Origin: Archangium violaceum Cb vi76
GTDB taxonomy: Bacteria > Myxococcota > Myxococcia > Myxococcales > Myxococcaceae
NCBI RefSeq assembly: GCF_000733295.1
Contig: NZ_JPMI01000233.1
Coordinates: forward strand, 62,001-126,000
Direction of reading: 5' to 3'
Length of the DNA stretch: 64,000 nucleotides
Made by a program: the position numbers and the translations under genes. Shown here piece after piece: positions 25,760-35,405 of the stretch. The stretch's first letter is position 1; the number at the start of each line of letters is the position of its first letter. The notes under the pieces were generated by a model. That model was not told the DNA's origin and searched no databases. It worked only from the letters and a program-made list of their open reading frames with translations.

Positions 25760-26644
25760 ATGGATCTGGAAGAGTTGCGTGCTTTTCTCGACGTCGTGCA
25801 GACGGGCTCGTTCCTGGCAGCGGCGGAGTCCCTGGGCGTGTCGCGCACCACCTTGCGGCGCCGCGTCGAGGCGCTCGAGGCACGGGCCGGCGTGCCGCTC
25901 CTGAAGAGCACGGCCCAGGGCATCATCCTGACGGAAGCCGGTGAGGTGCTCGCCCGGCGCGGACGCGTCATGATGCAGGAGACGAGCGCGCTGCTGTCGT
26001 CCATCCGCGAGGTGGGCCAGGCGCCCTCGGGGGTGCTCCGGGTGGTGATGCCCGTGGGGCTGCCACCGCATCTGCTCACGCCGCTCTTCGGGTTGTTGCG
26101 GAGCACCTGGCCCCTGCTGCGCGTCCATGCCCGCTTCAGCGGAAACCCCCTGGGCGAGCCGCTGGACGGCGTGGACATGGCCATCCACTTCGGGGAGGAC
26201 ATGCCCCGGGGACCCTGGCTCTCCCACGTGGTGATGCGCGTGCGGGAGGGGCTCTTCGCCAGCGGGGAGTACCTGCGGCGGCGGGGAACCCCGGGCTCGC
26301 TCCAGGACCTGCTGGGCCACGAGCTCTTCTCCTGGGAGGCCCCGGGGGACGATGCGCACGCCTGGCCCACGCTCCGGGGCGCCACCTTCGCGGTCGCCCC
26401 GGCGCTCGTCACACCGGACATCCATTTGATCCGCTCCTGCTGCCTGGCGGGGCTGGGAATCGGCCTGGTGCCCAGCGTCGAGCTGGAGGACCCGGGCGGC
26501 TCCGCGGAGCCGTTGGTGCCCGTACTGCCGGAGTTGGTGGGGCGGGAGCGCCCGGTGCGCATCAGCGTCCCCGAGGCGCTCGCCGAGATTCCAAAAATCA
26601 AACTGGTGCTCTCGCACATCCGCCAGTTCCTGGAGCCGCTGTGA
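25760..26644 (+). CDS. LysR family transcriptional regulator
   Basis: A 294-residue protein. The winged HTH occupies about 1-60 (MDLEELRAFLDVVQTGSFLA, then AAESLGVSRTTLRRRVEALE) and a periplasmic-binding-like effector domain follows (VLRVVMPVGLPPHLL; near the end CCLAGLGIGLVPSVELE). LysR proteins bind the divergent promoter and respond to a small ligand. The CHRD gene on the other side is the probable target, together with autoregulation. The closest types are single-copy LysR proteins acting on one neighbour; the ligand cannot be guessed. Confidence 0.9.
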   Translation: MDLEELRAFLDVVQTGSFLAAAESLGVSRTTLRRRVEALEARAGVPLLKSTAQGIILTEAGEVLARRGRVMMQETSALLSSIREVGQAPSGVLRVVMPVGLPPHLLTPLFGLLRSTWPLLRVHARFSGNPLGEPLDGVDMAIHFGEDMPRGPWLSHVVMRVREGLFASGEYLRRRGTPGSLQDLLGHELFSWEAPGDDAHAWPTLRGATFAVAPALVTPDIHLIRSCCLAGLGIGLVPSVELEDPGGSAEPLVPVLPELVGRERPVRISVPEALAEIPKIKLVLSHIRQFLEPL

Positions 26645-26705
26645 CCGGGGGCCGGGCGGACCCGGGGCTCGGGGGGAGCCGCGAGAGCAGCACGCCGGAG
26701 GTGAT

Positions 26706-29700
26706 ATGGTGTCCCATGGCTCTACGCCTCAGAGAAGTGCAGGGCCCGACCTCATGAGCATCACGTCCCTCCTCCTCCCCGGGTACAGGCTCCTGGGCCG
26801 CTTCCAAGAGACGGCGACGAGCCTTCTCTTCCGCGCGGTCCGTGAGGCGGATGGGCTACCCGTCATCATCAAGGCGCCCCGCTCCTGGCCCGTCGGCGCG
26901 CGCGAGCGTGCCCGCTACCGGCGCGAGTACGAGCTGTTGCGCCACCTCAAGGGCATACCCGGAGTGCTCACCGCCCACGCACTCGAGGTGTTCCAGGAGC
27001 GGCCCATCCTCGTGCTGGAGGACGTGGGGGGCAAGGCCCTCTCGGAGCAGGGGGGCAAGGCCCTGGAGCCGTCCCGCTTCCTCTCCTGGGCCCCCTCCCT
27101 GGTGGCCACCCTGGCGGAGGTCCATCGGCGCGGCGTCATCCACAAGGACATCAAGCCCGGCAACATCCTCGTCTCGCCCTCGGGGAAGGCCTGGCTCATC
27201 GACTTCGGCATCGCCACCCTGCAGCGGGTGGAGCACGTGGAGGTCGTCCTCCAGCAGCCGCTCGCCGAGGGAACTCCGGCCTATATGTCCCCGGAGCAGT
27301 CGGGGCGGATGAACCGGGCGGTGGACTACCGGACGGACTTCTACTCCCTGGGAGTGTCCTTCTACGAGGTGCTGACGGGGCGGCTGCCCTTCCGCGGGCA
27401 GGACATGCTGGAGTGGTTCCACGCGCACCTGGCCCAGGCCCCGGTGCCTCCGCACCAGGTGGTGCCGTCCATTCCCCCCGCGCTCTCGGCGGTGGTGATG
27501 AAGCTGCTGGCCAAGGTGGCCGAGGAGCGCTACCAGAGCGCCGAGGGGTTGCGGGCGGACCTGGAGCAGTGCCAGGAGGCGCTGCGGCTCGGCTCGCTGG
27601 AGACCTTTCCCCTGGGCAGCCGGGACGTCCCCGCCCGCTTCCAGCTCCCCCAGCGGCTGTACGGCCGCGAGGCGGAGGTGGAAGCCCTGCTGAAGGCCTT
27701 CGAGCGGGTGGCGCTCTCGGGGCGCACCGAGTGGGTGCTCGTGCGGGGCTACTCCGGCATCGGCAAGTCCGCCGCCGTCCGTGAGCTGCACCGCCCCGTG
27801 CTGCGGCGGCGCGGCTTCTTCCTCAGCGGCAAGTTCGATCAGCTCCAGCACGACGTCCCGTATTCCACGCTGGCGCGGGCCTTCCAGGAGCTGGTGCAGC
27901 AACTGCTGGCCGGCAGCGACGAGGAGGTGGCGGTCTGGCGCCAGCGGCTGCTGGAGGCGTGGGAGGGCAACGGCCAGTTGCTGGTGGACCTGGTGCCCCA
28001 GCTCGAGCGGGTCGCCGGCAAGCAGCCCGTCCTCCCCGAGCTGCCCCCCTTCGAGGCGCGCGACCGCTTCAACCGCGTCTTCCAGCGCTTCCTCGGCGTC
28101 TTCGCCAGCCTCGAGCGTCCCCTCGTCCTCTTCCTGGATGACCTGCAGTGGGCGGACCCGGCCAGCCTCGAGCTGCTGCGGTACATCGCCACGGACCCGG
28201 AGACGCCGCCCGTGCTGTTGATTGGCGCCTTCCGGGACAACGAGGTGACCCCCTCGCACCCGTTGGCGCGGACCCTGGTGGAGGTCCGCGCGAGCGGGAC
28301 GCGGGTGCGGGACATCTACCTGGGCCCGCTGACGCTGGAGCACACGCGGCGGCTGGTGGCCGATGCCTTTCCCGGGGCCGGGCAGGAGCTGGTGGTGCCC
28401 CTGGCGTCGCTCGTCCAGGAGAAGACGGGCGGCAACCCCTTCTTCCTCCTGCAGTGGGTGCAGGCGCTCCACCAGGACGGCCTGGTGGTGCGGGCCCCGG
28501 AGGGCGGCTGGCGCTGGGACGCCGCTGGCGTGCGGGCCCGGGGCTACTCGGACAACGTCATCGACTTCATGGTGGGCCGCCTGCTGCAGTTGCCGGAGCA
28601 GACCCGGCAGATGCTCAGCCTGGCGGCGTGCATGGGCAACTCCTTCGCCCTGCTCAAGCTGGCCTTCCTCTCCCACCAGGACAGCTCCCAGGTGGAGCAG
28701 GACCTGGAGCCCGCGCTCCAGGAGGAGCTGCTGGTGCGGGCGGATGCCGAGCGGTACCGCTTCGCGCACGACCGCATCCAGCAGGCGGCCTATGCCCTCA
28801 TCCCCGAGCAGGAGCGCAAGGCCGTCCACCTGCGCGTGGGCCGGCTGTTGTTGGAGCGGCTGTCTCCCGAGGAGCTGCGCGAGCGCCTCTTCGAGGTGGT
28901 GAGCCACCTCAACATGGGCGTGGAGCTGATGCGGGACGACTCGGAGCGCTCCCACCTGGCGTACCTGAACGCCGAAGCGGGCTGGAAGGCCAAGGCCTCC
29001 AGCGCCCACCGCTCGGCGGTGACGTGCTTCGACACGGCCTTCTCCCTGCTGCCCGGCAACCCCTGGGAGACGGACAGGGCCATGGCCTTCAAGCTGCGCC
29101 TGACCCAGGCGAGCAGCGAGGTGATGAGCGGCAACGCCTCCGAGGCGCGCCGCCTGGTGGACGGCGCGCTGCCCTGGGCCCGCACGCGCTCGGAGATGGC
29201 GAAGGCCTACCGCTTCAAGAGCGATCTGCTCCTCTCCTCCAGTGACGCGGAGGGCGCCGTCGCCTGTCTGCTGGAGTGCCTGGAGAAGTTCGGCATGCCC
29301 CTGCCGCTCGAGCCCTCCTGGGAGGAGGTGGTGGCGGCCCACGAGGAGGCGTGGTCCCTGCTCCACGCGCGTCCCCTGGAGAGCTTCCTCTCGCTGCCGG
29401 CCCTGACGGATCCGGACATGAGGGCGGTCCTGGGCGTCCTCGCGGCCCTGTACGCGCCGGCCTTCTTCAGCCGGAGGAACCTGCACGTCCTCCACATCTG
29501 CCGCATGGTGACGCTCTCCATCCGGCATGGGCATGTGGATGCCTCCGCGCACGCCTACGCGTGGTTCGGCTTCCTGAGCAGCAACGTCTTCAAGCGCTAC
29601 CGCGAGGGGCTGGCCATCAGCGACTTCGCGTGCAGGCTCGCCGAGCGCCAGGGCAGCTCCACCTTCCAGGGCGAGGCACTCCACGCCCGGTCGATGAACG

Positions 29701-32060
29701 GCGTCTGGGTGGGCCCGCTGTCCTCCTCGAGGGATCTCATCCACAAGGCCATCCAGCAGTCGTCCCAGGCGGGGGCCTTCCGCAATGCCAGCCTCTGCTT
29801 CAACCACAGCACGCTGATTCCCCTCGTCATGGGGCGCGAGCTGGAGGAGGTCCGCCGGGAAGCCCTGGTGGGCTTCGACTTCGCCTCCAAGGTGTTGTTC
29901 TGGGACGTCATCCAGATGATGCGCGTCTTCCTGCGGCTGGTGGCGCAGCTGCAGGGACGCTCCGAGTCCTTCTCCTCGTTGAATGGAGAGGGTTTCGACG
30001 AGGCGGCCTTCGAGGCGAGGCTGGCCGCGGGGAGCCTGATTCCCCTGCGCTCCAGCTACGCCATCGTGAAGATGATGTCGCGCTTCATGTGCGGCGCGTA
30101 CGAGCAGGCGCGGCAGGCGGCCGAGAGCGTCAAGGGGCTGCTCTGGTCCACCATCGGCCAGCTCTACTACTACCTGTACGTGCTGTACGAGGCGCTGACC
30201 CTGGCGGCGTGTTGCCGGGATGCTCCGCCGGCGCGGCGGCTCGAGTACCTGGAAACCATTGGGCAGCACCACCGGCAACTGGCGGAGTGGGCGGGGAACT
30301 GTCCGGAGAACTTCCGCGCGGCCGAGCGGCTGGTGGCCGCGGAGCTGGCGCGCCTGACGGGAGAACCGGAGAAGGCCCACCGCGCCTACGAGGAGGCGCT
30401 CCAGTCCGCCCGCGAGCAGGGCTCCCTGCAGAACGCGGCCCTGGTCTGTGAGCTGGCCGCGGGCTTCTGGAAGGAGCGGGGCATGTCCACCACCGCGCTC
30501 CTCTTCGCCCGGGAGGCCCGCGAGGCCTGGGCGCAATGGGGGGCCGCGGCCAAGGTGCGGCACCTGGACGAGCAGTGGCCCTCCCTGGCCTCGCCCAAGG
30601 TGGGGCTCCAGGAATCCGATACCAGCTACGACACGAATTCCAACCACCTGGATGCGCTCACGGTGGTGAAGGCCCAGCAGGCCATCTCCAGTGAGATCGT
30701 CCTGGAGCGGCTGGTGGACACGCTCATCCGCGTGGCGCTGGAGACGGCCGGTGCCCAGCGCGGCGCGCTCCTGTTGCTGCGGCAGGACACGTTGGAGGTG
30801 GCGGCCCTCGTGGACTCCACCCCGGGGCGGACTCCCCTCCCCGAGGATCCCGCCCGGCGGCTGCCCTGGACGCTGCTGACGTACGTGCGGCGCTCGGGCT
30901 CGCATGTGCTCCTCAACGACGTCTCCCTGCCCCACGCCTTCTCCAACGACCCCTACTTCTCCCACGGGGCGGCCCGCTGCCTGCTGTGCCTGCCCCTGGG
31001 CCGTGGGGAGGCGCTCGGCGGAGTGCTGTACCTGGAGAACGACCTGACCACCGAGGCCTTCTCCCCGAGCCGCATCTCGTTGCTCAAACACATCGCCTCG
31101 CAGGCGTCCATCTCCGTGGAGAACGCGCGCCTGTACGAGGAGGTGCGGCGGGCCGAGACGGCGCTGCGTCAGTCCAATGACGAGCTGGAGCGGCGCGTGG
31201 AGGCGCGCACGCGCGAGCTGAAGCAGGCGCAGGCCCACCTGATGGAGACGGCGCGCGTGGTGGGCATGGAGGAGATCGCCTCCAACATCCTCCACGACGC
31301 GGGCAATGCCCTCACGAGCGTGGTGGTGGACTCGGACCTGCTGCGCAGGACGGTGGAGGAGTCGCGGGTGGGCCGGGTGAAGCAGGTGGTGGAGATGATG
31401 GACGCGCGGCGCGAGGACCTGGGGGACTACCTCTCCAGGGATCCGCGCGGCAGCCTCCTGCCGTCCTACCTCTCCGGGCTCGCGGACGAGCTGCTGGGAG
31501 AGCAGGCGGTGCTGCGGCAGGGCCTGGAGGACCTGGATGGGCACGTGGAGCGGGTGCGGACCATCATCCAGATGCAGCGCACCTACGCGAAGTCCACGCT
31601 GCTGGCGGACGAGTGCGACCTGGGCGGGCTGGTGGAGGAAGCCCTGCGCATCCACCAGGTGGCCTCGCGTCAGTCCCCGGTCCAGGTCACGAAGGAGCTG
31701 GCCCCGCTGCCCCCGGTGCGGGTGGACCGGCACCGGATGTTGCAGATCCTCCTCAACCTGCTCAGCAACGCGCGCAGTGCGCTGGATCCCGTGCCGGAAG
31801 CGCAGCGCTACCTGGGGGTGCGGATGGTGGTGGAGGGGGGCTGGGTCCGCATCCAGGTGGTGGACAACGGCGAGGGCCTGGCACCGGAAGTCCGTGAGCG
31901 GCTCTTCACGCAGGGCTTCAGCACGCGCAAGGACGGTTACGGCTACGGCCTGCACGCCAGCGCGCTGGCGGCCCGCCTCATGGGGGGACGGCTGACCCTG
32001 GAGAGCGAGGGGCCTGGAAAGGGCGCCACCGCCACCTTCGAGCTTCCCTTCACGCGTTAG
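26706..32060 (+). CDS. Hybrid Ser/Thr kinase - AAA ATPase - GAF - histidine kinase
   Basis: A 1784-residue cytoplasmic protein. Kinase about 25-290: K56, HKDIKPGNILVS (D148), DFG from 166, SPEQSGR. ATPase about 315-700 with Walker A GYSGIGKS near 350 and LFLDDLQWADP. A long helical TPR-like region spans about 750-1300. GAF about 1320-1480 (GAQRGALLLLRQDTLE). A coiled coil leads to a histidine kinase with H-box ASNILHDAGNALTS (His near 1530), N-box LLNLLSNARSALD and VVDNGEGLAPEV. This is the HstK-like architecture of cyanobacteria and myxobacteria, in which Ser/Thr and His-Asp signalling meet in one chain. GGAGGTGAT precedes ATG 26706; ATG 26754 is an alternative. No cognate response regulator is adjacent. 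Confidence 0.92.
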   Translation: MVSHGSTPQRSAGPDLMSITSLLLPGYRLLGRFQETATSLLFRAVREADGLPVIIKAPRSWPVGARERARYRREYELLRHLKGIPGVLTAHALEVFQERPILVLEDVGGKALSEQGGKALEPSRFLSWAPSLVATLAEVHRRGVIHKDIKPGNILVSPSGKAWLIDFGIATLQRVEHVEVVLQQPLAEGTPAYMSPEQSGRMNRAVDYRTDFYSLGVSFYEVLTGRLPFRGQDMLEWFHAHLAQAPVPPHQVVPSIPPALSAVVMKLLAKVAEERYQSAEGLRADLEQCQEALRLGSLETFPLGSRDVPARFQLPQRLYGREAEVEALLKAFERVALSGRTEWVLVRGYSGIGKSAAVRELHRPVLRRRGFFLSGKFDQLQHDVPYSTLARAFQELVQQLLAGSDEEVAVWRQRLLEAWEGNGQLLVDLVPQLERVAGKQPVLPELPPFEARDRFNRVFQRFLGVFASLERPLVLFLDDLQWADPASLELLRYIATDPETPPVLLIGAFRDNEVTPSHPLARTLVEVRASGTRVRDIYLGPLTLEHTRRLVADAFPGAGQELVVPLASLVQEKTGGNPFFLLQWVQALHQDGLVVRAPEGGWRWDAAGVRARGYSDNVIDFMVGRLLQLPEQTRQMLSLAACMGNSFALLKLAFLSHQDSSQVEQDLEPALQEELLVRADAERYRFAHDRIQQAAYALIPEQERKAVHLRVGRLLLERLSPEELRERLFEVVSHLNMGVELMRDDSERSHLAYLNAEAGWKAKASSAHRSAVTCFDTAFSLLPGNPWETDRAMAFKLRLTQASSEVMSGNASEARRLVDGALPWARTRSEMAKAYRFKSDLLLSSSDAEGAVACLLECLEKFGMPLPLEPSWEEVVAAHEEAWSLLHARPLESFLSLPALTDPDMRAVLGVLAALYAPAFFSRRNLHVLHICRMVTLSIRHGHVDASAHAYAWFGFLSSNVFKRYREGLAISDFACRLAERQGSSTFQGEALHARSMNGVWVGPLSSSRDLIHKAIQQSSQAGAFRNASLCFNHSTLIPLVMGRELEEVRREALVGFDFASKVLFWDVIQMMRVFLRLVAQLQGRSESFSSLNGEGFDEAAFEARLAAGSLIPLRSSYAIVKMMSRFMCGAYEQARQAAESVKGLLWSTIGQLYYYLYVLYEALTLAACCRDAPPARRLEYLETIGQHHRQLAEWAGNCPENFRAAERLVAAELARLTGEPEKAHRAYEEALQSAREQGSLQNAALVCELAAGFWKERGMSTTALLFAREAREAWAQWGAAAKVRHLDEQWPSLASPKVGLQESDTSYDTNSNHLDALTVVKAQQAISSEIVLERLVDTLIRVALETAGAQRGALLLLRQDTLEVAALVDSTPGRTPLPEDPARRLPWTLLTYVRRSGSHVLLNDVSLPHAFSNDPYFSHGAARCLLCLPLGRGEALGGVLYLENDLTTEAFSPSRISLLKHIASQASISVENARLYEEVRRAETALRQSNDELERRVEARTRELKQAQAHLMETARVVGMEEIASNILHDAGNALTSVVVDSDLLRRTVEESRVGRVKQVVEMMDARREDLGDYLSRDPRGSLLPSYLSGLADELLGEQAVLRQGLEDLDGHVERVRTIIQMQRTYAKSTLLADECDLGGLVEEALRIHQVASRQSPVQVTKELAPLPPVRVDRHRMLQILLNLLSNARSALDPVPEAQRYLGVRMVVEGGWVRIQVVDNGEGLAPEVRERLFTQGFSTRKDGYGYGLHASALAARLMGGRLTLESEGPGKGATATFELPFTR

Positions 32061-32601
32061 GGCGAGGGGGGCTCTCGGGTCCGCCCTCGCCGAGGAAGCG
32101 GGCCCGGAGGGTGCGCACCACCTCGGCGTCCCAGCGCGTGGAGAGCAGCTCCACGGCGGTGCGGCGGTAGCGCAGCGAACACGCGAGGCACACCAGCGTG
32201 GCCGCCAACCCGATGACGCTGTTCTGCCAGGAGGCCAGGTCCCACTGGCCGTCCCAGAACCACTCCCTCAGGCTGGTGGGCCAGAAGTACCAGATGGGCC
32301 AGCCCGGGCCGCTGCCCGCGAGGTCACACAGCAGGTGGAGGTGGAAGGTCAGCAGTGCCAGCAACCCCACCTGGAGCCGCTGCCGCGCCAGCGCCACGCA
32401 CACCCCCGCGGTCACCAGCGCCCCCACGTACCCGTGGAAGATGAGGTGGTGGTAGCGCGCGTACAGCTCGCCCCCGCCGAGAATCGTCAGCCCATCCAGG
32501 TCCGGCGCCAGCCCCGCGCACACCACGAGCACCCGGTCCCTCCGCGCCTCCAGGCGTTGTGTCACCAACCAGGACAGCTCGGCGTGCACGATGGGATTCA
32601 T
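32050..32601 (-). CDS. Membrane-bound metal-dependent hydrolase family protein (YdjM-like)
   Basis: A 183-residue protein with four to five hydrophobic helices. His/Asp residues fit the PF04307 metal-site pattern: NPIVHAELSWL at the start, AGLAPDLDGL, YHHLIFHGYVGAL and FHLHLLCDLAG. Family members are inner-membrane proteins of unclear substrate, some LexA-controlled in enterobacteria. Its last 11 bases overlap the end of the hybrid kinase gene in convergent orientation. It is divergent from the acyl-CoA synthetase gene with an 84-bp gap. Confidence 0.8.
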   Translation of the reverse strand: MNPIVHAELSWLVTQRLEARRDRVLVVCAGLAPDLDGLTILGGGELYARYHHLIFHGYVGALVTAGVCVALARQRLQVGLLALLTFHLHLLCDLAGSGPGWPIWYFWPTSLREWFWDGQWDLASWQNSVIGLAATLVCLACSLRYRRTAVELLSTRWDAEVVRTLRARFLGEGGPESPPRPNA

Positions 32602-32685
32602 GTGGACATTCTGGCGCCCGGAGCCCGTGCTTTGCCAGCCCGTGCCGTGGCAGGCTCGCAGCGTCCTTCACTCCAGGAGCGCGTC

Positions 32686-34338
32686 ATGTCCACCCCCTCT
32701 CCGCGCAACATGACCGACTACGAGGCCACCCACCGGGCCTTCCAGTGGGAGCGTCCCGAGTACTTCAACTTCGCCGCCGACTTCGTCGACCGCTGGGCCT
32801 CCGAGCGTCCCGATGCCCCCGCCCTTCAGTGGAGTGACGAGGCGGGACACTCGCGGCTCTTCACGTGGAAGGACGTGAAACAGCACTCGCTGCACGCCGC
32901 TCAGTTCCTCACCCGCCAGGGCCTGCACAAGGGAGACCGCGTCTTCGTGATGATGCCGCGCATTCCGGAGTGGTGGTTCCTCGTGCTGGGCTGCATCCGC
33001 GCGGGCATCGTCTTCATGCCCGGTACGCCCATGCTCACCGTCAAGGACATCCGCTACCGGTTGGTGGCCGCGGATGCCAACGGCGTCATCGCCGACGCGA
33101 GCTGTCTGGACAGGTTCGAGGGACTGGTGGGCACGGGCCGCGTGGAGACGTGGGTGGCCGTGGGCAACGCGCCCTCGCCCTGGGTGACCTACGCGACGGG
33201 CTCCGCGGGCACGGGTCAGCACGGCGCGAGCTTCGAGCGCACCCGGGCGGATGACCCGATGCTCATCTATTTCACCTCGGGCACCACGGGCATGCCGAAG
33301 ATGGTGCAGCACACGCAGGCCAGCTACGGCCTGGGGCATCAAATCACCGGCCGCTACTGGTTGGACCTGACCCCCGAGGACCGGCACCTGACGCTGTCGG
33401 ACACCGGCTGGGCCAAGTGCGCGTGGGGCAAGCTGTTCGGCCCGTGGAGCCAGGGCGCGTGCAACGTGGTGTACGACTACCGGGGCCGCTTCGACGCCGC
33501 GCGCATCCTCCGGATGCTCGAGCAGCAACGGGTGACGACGTTCTGCGCGCCGCCCACCGCATGGCGGGCCCTCGTGTTGCAAGACTTGTCGCGGTACGAC
33601 CTGTCCTCCATCCGGCACGCACTGAGCGCGGGCGAGCCGCTCAACCCCGAGGTCATCGACACCTGGAAGCAGGCCACCGGGCTGCACATCCGCGAGGGCT
33701 ACGGACAGACGGAGTCCGTGGTGCTGGTGGGCATGTTCCCCGCGCTGGCGCCGAAGCCAGGCTCCATGGGCAAGCCGTCCCCCGGCTTCGACGTGTCCGT
33801 CATCGACGGCGAGGGGAAGGAAGTCCCCACCGGCCAGGAGGGAGACATCGCCGTGAGGGTGAAGCCGGTGCCGCCGGTGGGCCTCTTCACGGGCTACCTC
33901 AACGACGACCCGGCGAACCTGGCCGCCTTCCGGGGCGACTGGTACGTGACGGGAGACCGGGCGGTGAAGGACGCGGACGGCTACCTCTGGTTCGTGGGGC
34001 GCAGTGATGACGTCATCAAGACGTCCGGCTACCGCGTGGGCCCCTTCGAGGTGGAATCGGCGCTGCTGGAGCACGCGGCGGTGGCGGAGTCCGCGGTGGT
34101 GGGTGTCCCGGACGAGCGCATCGGCCAGCGCATCAAGGCCTACGTGGTGCTGGCGCCGGGGTTCACCGGCTCGGAGAAGCTCGCCGAGGAGCTCCAGGAG
34201 CACGTGAAGAAGACGACGGCCCCGTACAAGTACCCTCGGGACATCGAGTTCGTCACGGAGCTGCCCAAGACGGTCAGCGGGAAGATCCGCCGCACGGAGC
34301 TGCGGGCCATGGCGCAGCAGCCCGCGAAGAAGGACTGA
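32686..34338 (+). CDS. Medium-chain acyl-CoA synthetase (ACSM-like)
   Basis: A 550-residue adenylate-forming enzyme from ATG 32686 (AGGAGCGCGTC upstream). The AMP-binding P-loop is YFTSGTTGMPKMVQHT; others are REGYGQTES, YVTGDRAVKDADGYLWFVGR and the C-terminal catalytic Lys in PKTVSGKIRR. The early HRAFQWERPEYFNFAADFVD and the DTGWAKCAWGKLFGPW segment fit the ACSM/medium-chain branch rather than long-chain FadD. It converts a fatty or aromatic acid to its CoA ester with ATP. It stands alone, so the pathway is unknown. Confidence 0.9.
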   Translation: MSTPSPRNMTDYEATHRAFQWERPEYFNFAADFVDRWASERPDAPALQWSDEAGHSRLFTWKDVKQHSLHAAQFLTRQGLHKGDRVFVMMPRIPEWWFLVLGCIRAGIVFMPGTPMLTVKDIRYRLVAADANGVIADASCLDRFEGLVGTGRVETWVAVGNAPSPWVTYATGSAGTGQHGASFERTRADDPMLIYFTSGTTGMPKMVQHTQASYGLGHQITGRYWLDLTPEDRHLTLSDTGWAKCAWGKLFGPWSQGACNVVYDYRGRFDAARILRMLEQQRVTTFCAPPTAWRALVLQDLSRYDLSSIRHALSAGEPLNPEVIDTWKQATGLHIREGYGQTESVVLVGMFPALAPKPGSMGKPSPGFDVSVIDGEGKEVPTGQEGDIAVRVKPVPPVGLFTGYLNDDPANLAAFRGDWYVTGDRAVKDADGYLWFVGRSDDVIKTSGYRVGPFEVESALLEHAAVAESAVVGVPDERIGQRIKAYVVLAPGFTGSEKLAEELQEHVKKTTAPYKYPRDIEFVTELPKTVSGKIRRTELRAMAQQPAKKD

Positions 34339-34508
34339 GCCTCCTGAGGCGTTGAGCCGCGAAATCAACCACACCGGCGTGTCGGCGCTGTTGACCGAAG
34401 CGGGAGGCAACACGAACTGCGCCGCCAACGACCGGTGGCTCCCGTCCGCGAAGAGCCAGCATCCCTGGCCTGACGAGCCATTCTACGCCAAGACCCGAGG
34501 TGGGAGCC

Positions 34509-35288
34509 TCATTGGGAGGCTGTGCGCTTCCGGCCCGTCAGGAGCGCGAAGACGCTGGCCACGAGTACGGCCACCCCGGGCAGTAGCATTGCGCGAGCGC
34601 CGATCAGGGTGACCATCTCGGCGCCACTCACTGCGCCCACGAGGAAGGCGCCCACGATGGTCAGCAGTATGATGAGGGTGGAACCGTCGGGTCGCTCCAT
34701 CCGCCGGCGGGTCCCCACCACCAGGGGGAGCCCAGTCGCGCGCGCGAGCTGCTCGCGGTGCCAACGCCACCAGCGCGCCGTTTCGATGCCCAGGTCCGTC
34801 ACCACGCCGGTGATGTGGGTGGTGCGAATGCGCGCCCCGGTGATGTAGGTCACCAGGCTGTTCTGCATGCCCATGGCGAAGCACAGGAGCCCCGCGTAGG
34901 CATCCGCGCGCCGTGGACTGACCGGCAGGAGGTTCTCGCTGAGTGCGACGAAGCCGAACAGCAGGGCCGCCTCGGAAAAGAGGGCGGCGGCGTAGGCGAG
35001 GGGGGCTCGGGGGAAGATGCCTGTGTGCAGCATGCAGCTGGCGGTGAAGGCCCCCAGGTAGAAGGTGACGACCAGCAGGATGGCGCTGATGGCGGCGGGG
35101 AAATCGCGGGCCACCACGTCGTTGGCCAACCGCCCAGCGCTGCCGGTCACGTGCGAGGTGAAGGAGCCCAGCAGGATGAAGCTGGCGGAATTGACGAATC
35201 CGGCCACCAGCGCCAGGTAGCCGGCGAGCTGGCGGTTCTTGTGGGGCAAACGGGCAGGGCCCTCATGGACGAACACGCTCAAGCTCAT
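34509..35288 (-). CDS. YoaK/DUF1275 family membrane protein
   Basis: A 259-residue protein with about six membrane helices. LAGYLALVAGFVNSASFILL near the start, GSFTSHVTGSAGRLANDVV and the middle MGMQNSLVTYITGARIRTTH with THITGVVTDLG are the DUF1275 signatures. The family is predicted to be a transporter-like inner-membrane protein of unknown substrate. It converges with the synthetase gene; the lipoprotein gene follows it on the same strand after 117 bp. Confidence 0.88.
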   Translation of the reverse strand: MSLSVFVHEGPARLPHKNRQLAGYLALVAGFVNSASFILLGSFTSHVTGSAGRLANDVVARDFPAAISAILLVVTFYLGAFTASCMLHTGIFPRAPLAYAAALFSEAALLFGFVALSENLLPVSPRRADAYAGLLCFAMGMQNSLVTYITGARIRTTHITGVVTDLGIETARWWRWHREQLARATGLPLVVGTRRRMERPDGSTLIILLTIVGAFLVGAVSGAEMVTLIGARAMLLPGVAVLVASVFALLTGRKRTASQ

Positions 35289-35405
35289 AGCACCTCGCGG
35301 CCTGGGGGCGGGGACCGCATCGCTCCAGGCATGAGCGATGTGTACGGCCCGTCACCTTCTCCCCGTGAACCCGAGAGCCACTGCCGATGGACGTACCCGA
35401 GGCGG

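Noticed and set aside
26856-31955. A 1699-codon open frame on the minus strand opposite the hybrid kinase
   Set aside because: Its residues are the Leu/Arg/His/Gln-rich pattern of an antisense shadow in GC-rich DNA, and the plus-strand frame has clear domains.
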